64,000 nucleotides of DNA from JAVBLV01 sp031553195 (GCA_031553195.1 JAVBLV010000006.1:52947-116946); one strand, 5' to 3'. Positions 1 to 9,562 are shown, counted from the stretch's first letter. Notes: generated by a model from the letters alone, not told the origin. Made by a program: numbers and translations.

Positions 1-5
1 GATAT

Positions 6-39
6 GAGTTTATTCTTTGAAGGAGTTTATTCTTTGAAG
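6..39. repeat. 17-bp tandem duplication
   Basis: The 17-bp unit gagtttattctttgaag occurs twice head to tail (6-22 and 23-39) with no mismatch. The rest of 1-270 is AT-rich and I see no gene in it. No function can be assigned to the duplication. Confidence 0.8.
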
Positions 40-274
40 ATAGTAACAACAAAAGGAAATAGCCATTATAAACGATTAATAAAACAATAAAAACGTTGTT
101 CTTGAGGTTTTCGAAGAATAAATCATAAAAACTTACCGCAATTTTTATTTCTGTAGATCGTTAAAATATTTTTTGCAATATTTTTTACTAGCTGATTTTG
201 TTTTAGTTATGTAGAATATAAATACAATTACAGAAGTCGGCGCCGGAGTATTTCTCATTTTTACTCAAATTTAG

Positions 275-282
275 TACCTTTG
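275..282 (+). promoter_or_regulatory. -7 box upstream of tRNA-Val
   Basis: TACCTTTG matches the Bacteroidota -7 consensus TAnnTTTG and is followed by GC, as often seen. It predicts a transcript start around 289, a few bases before the tRNA acceptor stem at 296. No clear TTG lies about 20 nt upstream. Confidence 0.6.
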
Positions 283-295
283 CAAGGATTTTATT

Positions 296-370
296 GAGAC
301 GTTAGTTCAGTTGGTTTAGAACGCTACCTTGACAGGGTAGAGGTCATTGGTTCGACTCCAATACGTCTCA
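296..370 (+). tRNA. tRNA-Val (anticodon GAC)
   Basis: The 75-nt sequence folds as a cloverleaf. The 7-bp acceptor stem GAGACGT/ACGTCTC is perfect, the anticodon stem CTACC/GGTAG encloses loop TTGACAG with anticodon GAC (valine), and the T arm carries GGTTCGACTCC. The discriminator base is A at 370 and CCA is not encoded. There is no terminator between the tRNA and the next gene, whose ATG is only 17 nt downstream, so the tRNA may be cut out of a longer transcript that also carries mRNA. Confidence 0.95.
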
Positions 371-386
371 CTCTAACCTGATAAAG

Positions 387-638
387 ATGGATATAAAAAC
401 CACTATTCGGATATTTGACTTAATGTCGTTCGTTTGCCTTTTTGCCGGTATAGTGTTATATGTTGTAGCAAAATCTCTGCATCTGAATGTATTCTTTTGG
501 TTGATCTTGAGCATCGCCCTTGCTTTGTTTTTCCGAATACTTGGTTTGCAATCCAGAAATAAAGAACTGAAAAAAGAAAATGAAGAACTGAGAAAAGACC
601 TTAAAAATCTTGCTAAAATATTAGAGGGAAAAAATTAA
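387..638 (+). CDS. small two-helix membrane protein with coiled-coil tail
   Basis: I do not recognise a named family for this 83-residue protein. It has two hydrophobic helices (about residues 12-30 and 35-52) separated by a very short turn, then a strongly charged Lys/Glu heptad-like tail (about 56-80) that should form a coiled coil in the cytoplasm. It starts 17 nt after the tRNA-Val and ends 47 nt before efp, and I see no promoter or terminator in between, so tRNA, this gene and efp could share a transcript. Function unknown; the shape suggests a small inner-membrane scaffold or partner subunit (inference only). Confidence 0.75.
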   Translation: MDIKTTIRIFDLMSFVCLFAGIVLYVVAKSLHLNVFFWLILSIALALFFRILGLQSRNKELKKENEELRKDLKNLAKILEGKN

Positions 639-685
639 GGTTCTTTTACTTTCAAACTAAAACATCTTCAAAACAATATATATTT

Positions 686-1249
686 ATGGCAACAACAGCA
701 GATATTAGAAATGGTTTATGCATAGAATTTAATGGGGATTTATATAGCGTTGTAGAATTTTTACACGTAAAACCTGGGAAAGGGGGCGCTTTTGTACGGA
801 CAAGGCTTCGCAACCTGCGCAATGGAAGGATTTTAGAAAATACGTTCCAATCGGGAACAAAAATCGATATTGTCCGCGTGGAAAGAAGGCCTTACACATT
901 TTTGTATAAAGATGATGCCGGATATAATTTCATGCATACCGAAACTTTTGAGCAAATCTCTATAGAAGAATCTATTATAAATGCTCCGCAATTTTTGAAA
1001 GAAGGACAATACGTAGAAATGATTGTGCATGCCGACACGGAAACCCCATTGCAATGCGAACTCCCTCCTTTTGTAGAAATGGAAATAACTTACACCGAGC
1101 CGGGCGTAAAAGGAAATACGGCAACCAATGCAATGAAAGAAGCAATTGTCGACACGGGAGCAAAGGTTAGAATCCCCCTATTTATAGAACAGGGCGAACG
1201 GATAAAAGTAGATACCCGGACGGGGGAATATTCCGAAAGGGTAAAATAA
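686..1249 (+). CDS. efp: elongation factor P
   Basis: EF-P binds ribosomes stalled on polyproline stretches and promotes peptide-bond formation. The 187-residue length and three-domain beta-barrel layout are normal. The conserved loop PGKGGAF places the modifiable lysine at residue 32 (equivalent to Lys34 of E. coli). The C-terminal OB domain ends with the usual RTGEYSERVK. A strong hairpin terminator follows at 1256-1286. No EF-P lysine-modifying enzyme is encoded nearby. Confidence 0.97.
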   Translation: MATTADIRNGLCIEFNGDLYSVVEFLHVKPGKGGAFVRTRLRNLRNGRILENTFQSGTKIDIVRVERRPYTFLYKDDAGYNFMHTETFEQISIEESIINAPQFLKEGQYVEMIVHADTETPLQCELPPFVEMEITYTEPGVKGNTATNAMKEAIVDTGAKVRIPLFIEQGERIKVDTRTGEYSERVK

Positions 1250-1255
1250 ACTTCG

Positions 1256-1286
1256 AAACGTGAGATTACTTCTCACGTTTTTTTTT
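1256..1286 (+). terminator. intrinsic terminator after efp
   Basis: A 10-bp perfect stem (AAACGTGAGA with TCTCACGTTT) with a 5-nt loop runs directly into an unbroken T tract. It separates efp from thiH, whose ATG is 20 nt further on. Confidence 0.9.
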
Positions 1287-1305
1287 AATTATAAAAAGAC
1301 AAGCT

Positions 1306-2412
1306 ATGTTTTCCGAATTAATCAAAAATTATGTTTGGCAAGATTTATCAAATGAAATCTATGCGAAAACAAATGCAGATGTGGAACGGGCTTTAAGAAA
1401 ACCCCAATTAGACCTGGATGATTTTAAGGCGTTGGTTTCGCCTTCCGCCTCAAATTATCTGGAACAAATGGCCGCCCGGAGCAAAGCGGCAACCCAAAAA
1501 CGATTTGGTAAAACAATCCAGTTATACATTCCTCTTTATTTGACAAATACCTGCATTAATCATTGCGTATACTGCGGATTTAATCATACAAACAAAATAA
1601 ACCGCATAATATTAACCGATGATAAAATCAAAGAAGAAATTGATATTATCAAAAAAATGGGATATGAACATATTTTATTGGTTACCGGGGAATCTCCAAA
1701 AGAAGCGGGCATAGATTATATTGAAAATGCCGTGAAGTTGGTTCGTCCCCATTTCGAATCTATTTCGTTAGAGGTGCAACCGTTAGAAATTATTGAATAT
1801 GAAAGGCTAATACAATCAGGACTGAATGCGGTTTATATTTATCAGGAAACTTATAACAAAGAACGATATAGAATTTATCATCCCAAAGGAATTAAAAGCG
1901 ATTTCGAGTATCGTTTGCATACGCCCGATCGTTTAGGCCAGGCAAAAATTCATAAAATAGGTTTAGGCGCTTTAATGGGGTTGGAAGATTTTAGGGTGGA
2001 GAGTTTTTTTCTTGCCTTACATCTTCGTTATTTACAAAAAACATATTGGAGGACAAAATATTCTATTTCTTTTCCCCGCATACGTCCGCATGAAGGGGTT
2101 TTCCAGCCCAATTATCCGGTAAACGACAAAGAATTCGCTCAAATGATATGGGCATTTCGCCTTTTTGACAATGATGTGGAAATAGCCCTTTCAACGCGAG
2201 AATCTCCCCAATTCCGCGACCACATGATTGAACTGGGCGTTACAAGTATGAGCGCAGGGTCTAAAACTGACCCGGGGGGCTATTCCAATGAAAATATTGA
2301 ACTTGAACAATTCTCCGTTAATGACAATCGAAGTCCCGAAGAAATCATTAAATCTATTCATAATCAGGGCTATGATGTTGTGTGGAAGGATTGGGACAAA
2401 ATATTTGGATAA
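1306..2412 (+). CDS. thiH: 2-iminoacetate synthase ThiH
   Basis: Radical-SAM tyrosine lyase that splits tyrosine into p-cresol and dehydroglycine (2-iminoacetate), the glycine-derived part of the thiamin thiazole ring. The 4Fe-4S cluster motif CxxxCxxC is seen as C83, C87 and C90. Downstream are conserved LVTGE and SLEVQPL segments and a C-terminal domain ending in WKDWDKIFG. At 368 residues it fits ThiH; the related HydG is about 100 residues longer with an extra C-terminal cysteine motif that is absent here. It stands alone after the efp terminator, far from the other thiamin genes at 61-63.6 kb. thiC, thiG and thiF are not in the window. No TPP riboswitch is visible upstream. Confidence 0.93.
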   Translation: MFSELIKNYVWQDLSNEIYAKTNADVERALRKPQLDLDDFKALVSPSASNYLEQMAARSKAATQKRFGKTIQLYIPLYLTNTCINHCVYCGFNHTNKINRIILTDDKIKEEIDIIKKMGYEHILLVTGESPKEAGIDYIENAVKLVRPHFESISLEVQPLEIIEYERLIQSGLNAVYIYQETYNKERYRIYHPKGIKSDFEYRLHTPDRLGQAKIHKIGLGALMGLEDFRVESFFLALHLRYLQKTYWRTKYSISFPRIRPHEGVFQPNYPVNDKEFAQMIWAFRLFDNDVEIALSTRESPQFRDHMIELGVTSMSAGSKTDPGGYSNENIELEQFSVNDNRSPEEIIKSIHNQGYDVVWKDWDKIFG

Positions 2413-2474
2413 TTTTTGGTACCAAATTTGTTACTCTTATGTTTCAAAGAATAATCTTTCAAAAAGAAAATTTG

Positions 2475-2482
2475 TACCTTTG
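2475..2482 (+). promoter_or_regulatory. -7 box for coiled-coil lipoprotein
   Basis: TACCTTTG fits TAnnTTTG and lies 89 nt upstream of the ATG at 2571, implying a leader of about 80 nt. No good TTG at the -33 position. Confidence 0.5.
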
Positions 2483-2570
2483 AAAATTCATTCTTTACCT
2501 GTTAAAATAGAGTCGTTAAATCAAAAGACTGATGTAAAATATATTAAGTAACACTAATAATAGAATAGAA

Positions 2571-3446
2571 ATGAAAAAAACAGCCCTCTTAATTGCAACT
2601 GTCGCAGCTATTTTGTTTAGCGGATGCGATCCTAAAAATTCTAAAGAATATATTGCGGCGCAACATGAACTTGATTCTTTGAAAGCCATAGTTCAGACGA
2701 GAGATACCGAAGTTAAATCTTTATTTGACGCTTTAACCGAAATAGAAGACAATCTATCTGAGGTCTCTTCGAAGTTTCAACGCGTAGACCAAATGAAACG
2801 GGGCAATAATGAAGCGAATCAAGACACGCGTTCTAAAATAAAAGCTCAAATAAACGATATTAATGAAATTTTAAGCGATAATAAACGTAAACTTGCAGAC
2901 TTAAATCAAAAACTAAAGAAGTCAAATTTAAAAATTGACGAGTTGAACAAGTATGTACTTAAATTACAAGAACGCGTTAATGAACAAGACGCTCAAATTC
3001 AAACGCTGCTTGCCGACGTTGAACAAAAGAAAGTAACCATTCAGAACTTGAGCAATGATGTTAGCCAGTTAACCAAACAAAATGAAGAAAAAGATAACAT
3101 CATTACGCAAAAGACCTTAGAGGTGAATACCGCCTACTATGTTATTGGAACTAAAAAGGAATTGAAAGATGCAAAAATCGTGGACAAACAAGGCGGATTT
3201 ATCGGAATAGGAGCTCAAACGCATCTTAGAAATGATGCCGATAACAGCAGATTCACGAAAGTTGACATTACAAAAGCAACGATTATAAAAATAACCCCGA
3301 CAAAAAAAGTAAAAGTTGTCACCTCTCATTCTGAAGAGAGTTATGAATTGGTTAAAGATGCTAATAAGAAAATAGAAGCATTAAAAATTAATAATCCTCA
3401 GGAATTTTGGAAAATGTCAAAATATTTAGTTCTTCTCATTGATTAA
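2571..3446 (+). CDS. lipoprotein with long periplasmic coiled coil
   Basis: Signal peptide with lipobox LFSGC (lipidated Cys19), then about 150 residues of heptad-rich, Lys/Glu/Asn-rich sequence that should form one long coiled coil (about residues 25-185), then a compact C-terminal domain of about 100 residues beginning TAYYVIGTKKELKDAKIV. Similar lipoproteins with this coiled coil and a C-terminal IGTKKEL-like segment are common in Bacteroidales but I know no assigned function. It has its own promoter and is closed by a perfect 14-bp terminator, so it looks monocistronic. A periplasmic spacer or cell-envelope scaffold role is only inference. Confidence 0.85.
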   Translation: MKKTALLIATVAAILFSGCDPKNSKEYIAAQHELDSLKAIVQTRDTEVKSLFDALTEIEDNLSEVSSKFQRVDQMKRGNNEANQDTRSKIKAQINDINEILSDNKRKLADLNQKLKKSNLKIDELNKYVLKLQERVNEQDAQIQTLLADVEQKKVTIQNLSNDVSQLTKQNEEKDNIITQKTLEVNTAYYVIGTKKELKDAKIVDKQGGFIGIGAQTHLRNDADNSRFTKVDITKATIIKITPTKKVKVVTSHSEESYELVKDANKKIEALKINNPQEFWKMSKYLVLLID

Positions 3447-3466
3447 ATATTTATTAATCAGCTTGG

Positions 3467-3500
3467 AAAGACCTTTCTACGAAATTGTAGAAAGGTCTTT
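3467..3500 (+). terminator. terminator after coiled-coil lipoprotein
   Basis: Perfect 14-bp inverted repeat (AAAGACCTTTCTAC and its complement) with a 6-nt loop GAAATT, 20 nt after the stop codon. The T tract is built into the right arm (TCTTT), so it could act in both directions. Confidence 0.8.
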
Positions 3501-3667
3501 GTGCATATTGAAATATCTGAAATCCTGTGTATTTTCAAAGTCTCAATAATACTGATTAAAAGATATTAAAACCGGTATTTCTAATCATTTACTCGATAAA
3601 AAAACGCTACCGTCCGGCTATTTAAATAATTTATAGACCAATTAAAGATGAAGAAACTAAAATATAC

Positions 3668-3675
3668 TAATTTTG
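3668..3675 (+). promoter_or_regulatory. -7 box for the alpha-2-macroglobulin gene
   Basis: TAATTTTG fits TAnnTTTG. It covers the upstream in-frame ATG at 3673, which therefore cannot be the translation start, and supports initiation at the ATG at 3712. Confidence 0.5.
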
Positions 3676-3711
3676 TATTTGTATATTTTTATTAACAGTA
3701 AACCCTTTTTC

Positions 3712-6700
3712 ATGAAAACCAAATCAATTTTTAGTCTCGTCGCCATTTTGGCGTTGCTTTTTTCTTGCGGGAAAAACAAGCCGATTACCCCTTCGGCAGA
3801 ATTTGCGCCTTATATTAGCGCGTATACCGGAGGACAGATTTCATCCAATTCCTCCATCCGCATAGAGTTTGCAAAAGAATTCCCTATGGTAGAATTGAAT
3901 AGCGAAGTCAAAGAGTCGTTGTTCAGTTTCAGTCCTTCCCTGAAAGGGAAAGCTTATTGGATTAATAACAAAACCATTGAATTTGTTCCCGATTCGGGAC
4001 AATTGCAACGAGGCAAATTGTACAATGCCAAATTTAAACTGGGAAAAGTAGCCGAAGTGGAAAAGAAATTGAATGTTTTTCCTTTCTCGTTTCAGGTTAT
4101 CGAACAAAACTTTGCAATCGAAACAGAAGCCTATTCATGTATGGGCGATTATGATACCGAACATGCCATGGTGGAAGGTTCGTTGAAATTGAGCGATGCG
4201 GCCGACTCCGTACAAGTAAAGAAGATGCTTTCCGCCGATTTGGAAGGAATAGGAAAATTACCCGTAAAGGTCGAGGCTACACAAGATCTTAAAGAATACC
4301 ATTTTACCATAGAAAATATTCCACGGAAGAAAGAAGATAAAACCTTGGAAATTTTTGCCGACGGCAATCCTATCGAAGTAAACAGAAGCCAAAAGGAAAG
4401 CATTCTTATTCCCGCCGCAGGCTCGTTCCGGTTTCTTTCCGCTTCGTGTATTCATTTGCCTGAAAACGGCATAGAAATAGTTTTTTCCGATCCCATTTCT
4501 CAAACCCAAGATCTTACAGGCTTAATCTCTTTGAGCGAAGTCAACAATTTCACCTATCAGATAGACAAAAACAAAGTAAAACTTTTTTTTGAATATGGAA
4601 GCATTAAAAATGTTTCATTAAACATTGAAGGAACCGTAAAAAACTGTCAAAACAAAACATTAGGAAAGCCGGTTTCTCTTTCGTTGAATCTGGAATCGTT
4701 AAAGCCTAAGGTGGAAATTCCTTTTTCGGGAACCATTTTGCCCGATTCCAAAAATCTGGCTCTTCCTTTCAAAGCGGTAAATCTTTGGGCGGTGGATTTG
4801 CGGATTGTACAAATTTATGAGAACAATTTGCTCACATTTTTTCAGACCAATCAATTATCATCGTCGAACGAGTTGAGGCGTTTCGGAAGGTTGGTTTTCA
4901 AAAAAACATTGCGTTTGGACGGCGATCCGGCAAAGAGACTGGATAGATGGGAAAACTTTTCTATGGATCTTTCTAAAATTATCCAACAAGAACCCGGCGC
5001 GATTTATCGTATAGAATTATCATTTAAAAAAGAGTATTCCTTATATCCTTGCAGCGGAGTAGTTCCTAAAAAACTAACTGCCGAAGGTTTGACTGCCATT
5101 TCGCCCGAAGAGTTGGACGAGAAAGAAATGGCGGAATGGGACCGTACCAGTCCTTATTATTACGGCAGTTATTATGAGGATGAAGACTGGTATGATTATC
5201 GGTGGGACGAGCAAGATGATCCCTGCAAGTCTTCTTATTACATGAATTCCGACCTGAAGGCCTCCTGTAACGTTTTTGCCTCCAACATGGGAATCATTGT
5301 AAAAGGAAACAGCGACAAGCAGATGTGGGTTACTGTGGCAAATATTCTGGACGCCAAACCCATGAGTGGAACAACCGTTAAAATTTACAATTACCAGTTG
5401 CAGGTCATCGGAAGCGGCAAAACCGATAAAGACGGTTTTGCTACTATTGAGTTGAATCCCAAAGGCGGGAAACCGTTTATCGCTTATGCGGAATCGGGAA
5501 ATGAAAAAGCGTATTTACGCTTGGTCGACGGCGAAGAAAAATCGTTAAGTCGTTTCGATGTGGGAGGAAAAGAAATTCAAAGGGGTTTGAAAGGATATAT
5601 TTATGGCGAACGTGGCGTTTGGCGGCCGGGAGATACGGTTCACCTGGGTTTTATTCTGGAAGACAAACAAAAGAAAATTCCCGCAAACCATCCGGTAACC
5701 CTCGAAATATTTAACCCCAGAGGACAATTTTACAGCAAACATATTTCTACCGAAGGACTGAATGGCTTTTACCGTTTTGATATTCCCACGCGAATGGATG
5801 ATCCTACCGGGCTTTGGAGCGCATATATAAAGATTGGAGGAAATACTTTCCACAAGTCTTTGCGGATTGAAACCGTAAAACCGAACCGCCTGAAAGTGAA
5901 TCTTGAAATTCCTTCCAGCATTATCGACGCCAGCAGTGGAAGCATAGATGCGACGCTTACTTCCAATTGGCTTACGGGCGCTACGGCCCGTAACTTGAAA
6001 GCGAAAGTGGAAATGACGTTTTCCAAGGTAAACGTTCCGTTCAAAGGTTATGAAAGTTACGTTTTTAATAACCCCGGTTCCCGCCTCTATTCCGAAAACA
6101 TCGAAATTTTTGATGGCGCTTTAAACGAAGAAGGAGTCGCCCGCTTCAGCATGCGCATTCCGCAGGCCGAAAATGCGCCCGGCATGTTGAAAGCAACTTT
6201 AGTAAGCCGCGTATTCGAACCCGGAGGCGACGCCAGTATTTATGTGCAGACAGCTCCTTTTTCCCCTTTCAGCAGTTATGTGGGAATTGATTTCCATCAG
6301 AAATCGGATTATGAATTTCTGGAAACGGATAAGGATTATTCGTTTGATATCGTTACTTTAAATCCGCAAGGAAAACCGGTAAACGCGCAGGATCTTGATT
6401 ACAGAGTATATAAATTGAGTTGGAACTGGTGGTGGCAACGCAACTCCGAATCGCTGGAATCTTATGTTTACAACAATTCCATTACGCCGGTCATTTCAAG
6501 CAAAGTGAGTACCGTCAATGGAAAGGCAAAGGTAAAGTTTCGCATTGATTATCCGGAATGGGGACGTTATTTGGTGTTTGTAAAAAACAAGGCCAGCGGT
6601 CATGTGAGCGGACAAGTAATTTATATGGATTGGCCTTCTTATCGCGGGCGTTCTATGAAAAACGATCCGTCGGGATTGACTATGTATACGTTTTCTACCG

Positions 6701-9309
6701 ACAAACCGAGCTATGAGGTGGGCGAAGAAGTAACGGTAATATTGCCGGGATCGATTGCCGGACGCGCTTTGGTGGCATTGGAAAACGGATCTTCGGTTTT
6801 AAAACGCGAATGGGTGGATATTTCTCCTAAAGGGGATACGAAATATAAATTCAAGATCACCGAAGATATGGCTCCGAATTTTTATATTCATGCGAGTTTA
6901 TTACAACCGCACGCGCAAACTATTAACGATTTGCCTATCCGTATGTACGGCGTGGTTCCGGTTTCGGTATCGAATAAAAATTCTGTGTTGAATCCTGAAA
7001 TTATTATGCCCGACGTGTTGCGTCCCGAAAAAGAATTTACCGTACAAATAAAGGAAAAACAAGGACGCGCCATGACTTACACGTTAGCTATTGTCGACGA
7101 CGGCTTGCTTGACCTTACGGGATTTAAAACGCCCAATGCATGGGATGAATTTTATGCACGGGAGGCGTTGGGTATCAGAACCTGGGATATGTACGATTTT
7201 GTTATCGGCGCTTTCGGCTCTAAGTTTGCTTCGTTGTTAAGCATCGGGGGAGACGAGGCCATGCGCCCGTCCAATACCAAAGCCAATCGTTTTAAACCGG
7301 TAGTGAAATATTTAGGACCCTTTACCATTAAAAAAGGGCAAACGGCCTCGCATAAGATAAAACTTCCGATGTATGTGGGTTCCGTACGAACCATGGTAGT
7401 GGCCGGACAAGACGGGGCCTACGGGAAAGCCGAAAAAACAACGCCGGTGCGCAACCCGCTGATGATTTTAACAACCCTGCCCCGCGTTGTCAGCGTCGGG
7501 GAAGAGATCTTGTTGCCGGTAACTGTTTTTGCTATGGAAAACTCCGTGAAGAATGTCAGCGTAAAAGTAGAAACCACCGGATTAATGAAATTAACGGAAT
7601 CGAAAGCCGCTTCCTTGCAATTTAACAAACCTGGGGATGAAATGGTATATTTCCGTATCAAAGCAGGTTCTACTACCGGCGTGGAAACGGTAAAAATAAC
7701 CGCTTCGGGCAATGGGCAAACCGCTTCGGAAACGATCGAAATTGACGTGCGCAATCCGAATCCGCCTATCATCAATTCAACCAATAAATTGATCGGAGCT
7801 TCGCAGGAAGAAGATTTTTCGTATGACTTGAATGCGCCTTCCAACGAAAATTGGGTAAAATTACAAGTTTCGAGAATTCCTTCGGTGGATTTCGGTCGTC
7901 GTTTTGATTTCTTAATCAATTATCAGCACTATTGTTCCGAACAAATAACTTCTACGACTTTCCCGTTGCTTTATGTGGAACAATTTAAAAATGTAGATGC
8001 CAAAGAATCGGAAACCATCAAGAAAAATATTCGTGAAGCCATTAAAAACCTTTATAGTCGTCAGCTTTCGGATGGTTCTATCGCTTATTGGCCCGGACAA
8101 ACTTATGCCAATGAATGGGTTACCACTTATGCCGGACATTTTATGTACGAGGCCAAACAAAAGGGATACGAGGTCAGCGATAATTTCATAAAGAAATGGT
8201 TGTCTTACCAGCAAAAAATGGCCAAGGAATGGCGGGCGCCTTCTTCCAAACAAGGATATTATGATTATTATACCCAATCCGACTTGCAACAAGCGTATCG
8301 TTTGTATACCTTGGCGCTTGCCGGAAAACCGGACCAAGGAGCAATGAACCGCATGAAAGAACTCCCGAACCTTTCGTTGCAAGCCAAATGGCGGCTGGCG
8401 TCGGCTTATGCTCTTACCGGAAAGAAGAGAGCCGCAAGCGAATTGGTATTTAATATCGAAACCCGGGTGCAAGGTTATTCTTATAATAATATGACTTACG
8501 GGTCTTCTTTCCGCGATAACGCTATGATTTTAGAGACTTTGCTTTTGCTGGATAATATGCAAAAAGCCTGGGTGCAAGCCAAAATAGTTTCGGAAGCGCT
8601 GACCAACGAAAATTATTTCAGCACGCAATCGACGGCTTTTGCTTTGATAGCCATGGGTAAATTTGCCGAAAAATTTAGTCAGGGAATGATCGAATTCGAA
8701 TGGACAATCAATGGCAAAGCCCAAAAAGTAGTAAAGAGCGCCCGTCCGGTGTATGAAATCAATATCCCAGCTAACGTTTTGAGGGGAGACGTTAAAATAA
8801 AAAATATTGGCAACGGCGATTTATTTGTTACTTTGACTTCCAAATATAAGCCGGTCATGGATACGCTTCCTGCTTTGGATAACAACTTAAAAACAGACGT
8901 CCGCTATACCGATTTGAACGGCAACCCGTTTGAAATCGACAATGTAAAACAAGGTTCGGATTTTGTGGCATGGGTAACGATTTCCAATATCAGCGGCGCT
9001 ACCGATTATTCCGATCTGGCGTTGACCCATATTATCCCTTCGGGTTGGGAGATTTTTAACGAACGCATGCTCGACGGCGAAGAAAGCAATGAAAGCGAAG
9101 CCTATGCCAACTATGCGTATCGCGACATTCGCGACGATCGCGTATTGACCTATTTCAATTTGTCGCGGGGACAATACAAACGCTTTAAAGTCAGAATGCA
9201 AGCCTCCTACGTCGGACGTTTTGTGCTCCCTGCCATTTTGTGCGAAGGCATGTACGACACCCAAGCGCAATCCCGGACGCGCAGCCGTTGGATAGAAGTC
9301 AGCAAGTAA
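3712..9309 (+). CDS. alpha-2-macroglobulin family lipoprotein (bacterial MG protein)
   Basis: Giant envelope protein (1865 residues from the ATG at 3712) of the bacterial alpha-2-macroglobulin family, thought to trap proteases that breach the outer membrane. Lipobox LLFSC gives lipidated Cys19. The middle carries the macroglobulin (MG) beta domains, including a stretch with RGVWRPGDTVHLGF typical of MG2, and the C-terminal third is the alpha-helical thioester domain with the motif CSEQ at Cys1408, so the protease-trapping thioester appears intact. An acidic, Tyr-rich linker (about residues 475-505) is unusual. In many bacteria the gene sits beside pbpC (PBP1c); here the next gene is unrelated. 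The in-frame ATG 39 nt upstream (3673) is rejected because it falls in the promoter and would bury the signal peptide. Confidence 0.93.
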   Translation: MKTKSIFSLVAILALLFSCGKNKPITPSAEFAPYISAYTGGQISSNSSIRIEFAKEFPMVELNSEVKESLFSFSPSLKGKAYWINNKTIEFVPDSGQLQRGKLYNAKFKLGKVAEVEKKLNVFPFSFQVIEQNFAIETEAYSCMGDYDTEHAMVEGSLKLSDAADSVQVKKMLSADLEGIGKLPVKVEATQDLKEYHFTIENIPRKKEDKTLEIFADGNPIEVNRSQKESILIPAAGSFRFLSASCIHLPENGIEIVFSDPISQTQDLTGLISLSEVNNFTYQIDKNKVKLFFEYGSIKNVSLNIEGTVKNCQNKTLGKPVSLSLNLESLKPKVEIPFSGTILPDSKNLALPFKAVNLWAVDLRIVQIYENNLLTFFQTNQLSSSNELRRFGRLVFKKTLRLDGDPAKRLDRWENFSMDLSKIIQQEPGAIYRIELSFKKEYSLYPCSGVVPKKLTAEGLTAISPEELDEKEMAEWDRTSPYYYGSYYEDEDWYDYRWDEQDDPCKSSYYMNSDLKASCNVFASNMGIIVKGNSDKQMWVTVANILDAKPMSGTTVKIYNYQLQVIGSGKTDKDGFATIELNPKGGKPFIAYAESGNEKAYLRLVDGEEKSLSRFDVGGKEIQRGLKGYIYGERGVWRPGDTVHLGFILEDKQKKIPANHPVTLEIFNPRGQFYSKHISTEGLNGFYRFDIPTRMDDPTGLWSAYIKIGGNTFHKSLRIETVKPNRLKVNLEIPSSIIDASSGSIDATLTSNWLTGATARNLKAKVEMTFSKVNVPFKGYESYVFNNPGSRLYSENIEIFDGALNEEGVARFSMRIPQAENAPGMLKATLVSRVFEPGGDASIYVQTAPFSPFSSYVGIDFHQKSDYEFLETDKDYSFDIVTLNPQGKPVNAQDLDYRVYKLSWNWWWQRNSESLESYVYNNSITPVISSKVSTVNGKAKVKFRIDYPEWGRYLVFVKNKASGHVSGQVIYMDWPSYRGRSMKNDPSGLTMYTFSTDKPSYEVGEEVTVILPGSIAGRALVALENGSSVLKREWVDISPKGDTKYKFKITEDMAPNFYIHASLLQPHAQTINDLPIRMYGVVPVSVSNKNSVLNPEIIMPDVLRPEKEFTVQIKEKQGRAMTYTLAIVDDGLLDLTGFKTPNAWDEFYAREALGIRTWDMYDFVIGAFGSKFASLLSIGGDEAMRPSNTKANRFKPVVKYLGPFTIKKGQTASHKIKLPMYVGSVRTMVVAGQDGAYGKAEKTTPVRNPLMILTTLPRVVSVGEEILLPVTVFAMENSVKNVSVKVETTGLMKLTESKAASLQFNKPGDEMVYFRIKAGSTTGVETVKITASGNGQTASETIEIDVRNPNPPIINSTNKLIGASQEEDFSYDLNAPSNENWVKLQVSRIPSVDFGRRFDFLINYQHYCSEQITSTTFPLLYVEQFKNVDAKESETIKKNIREAIKNLYSRQLSDGSIAYWPGQTYANEWVTTYAGHFMYEAKQKGYEVSDNFIKKWLSYQQKMAKEWRAPSSKQGYYDYYTQSDLQQAYRLYTLALAGKPDQGAMNRMKELPNLSLQAKWRLASAYALTGKKRAASELVFNIETRVQGYSYNNMTYGSSFRDNAMILETLLLLDNMQKAWVQAKIVSEALTNENYFSTQSTAFALIAMGKFAEKFSQGMIEFEWTINGKAQKVVKSARPVYEINIPANVLRGDVKIKNIGNGDLFVTLTSKYKPVMDTLPALDNNLKTDVRYTDLNGNPFEIDNVKQGSDFVAWVTISNISGATDYSDLALTHIIPSGWEIFNERMLDGEESNESEAYANYAYRDIRDDRVLTYFNLSRGQYKRFKVRMQASYVGRFVLPAILCEGMYDTQAQSRTRSRWIEVSK

Positions 9310-9327
9310 TTTTTTTAACGATAAATG

Positions 9328-9370
9328 AACGGCGAGCCTTGAATAAAAATTTGCGGTTCGTCGTTTTTTT
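9328..9370 (+). terminator. terminator after alpha-2-macroglobulin gene
   Basis: An 11-bp stem (AACGGCGAGCC with GGTTCGTCGTT, two G-U pairs) and a 16-nt loop, followed by an unbroken T run to 9370, 18 nt after the stop codon. Confidence 0.8.
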
Positions 9371-9438
9371 ATTTTACCCGTTGTTTCTATCTATCCAGCG
9401 AACAAGAGATCGATATTTTCAATTAGGAAAGAGTGGAA

Positions 9439-9562
9439 ATAAAACTCAATCCTTCAATAATTCAGTAATTCAACAAAAGGAAAGCAAGCCTCAGCAAAAA
9501 ATCGCAACTCAAAACTCGATTATCGATTATTCAATAACTCAACTTTCAATTATTCAATAAAA
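9439..9562. repeat. AT-rich intergenic repeat phrases
   Basis: Non-coding stretch built from repeated words of the type tcaataattcagtaattcaa and attattcaataaa. The same vocabulary recurs between many other genes in the window (for example 12600, 15450, 17660, 25390, 43640, 53430). No gene is seen. Confidence 0.6.

Noticed and set aside
1306..2412. HydG (hydrogenase maturation) as identity of the radical-SAM gene
   Set aside because: The protein is too short and lacks the C-terminal cysteine motif of HydG; no hydrogenase genes are near.
2411..2430. TTTGGTACCAAA palindrome after thiH as terminator
   Set aside because: Too short and without loop or T tract; probably chance.
3673..3711. Upstream ATG of the alpha-2-macroglobulin gene
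   Set aside because: It lies in the -7 promoter box and adds 13 residues before an otherwise normal lipoprotein signal.
9240..9560. Frame running from the end of the alpha-2-macroglobulin gene into the gap
   Set aside because: It reads through the terminator and AT-rich repeat phrases; composition is that of the repeats.
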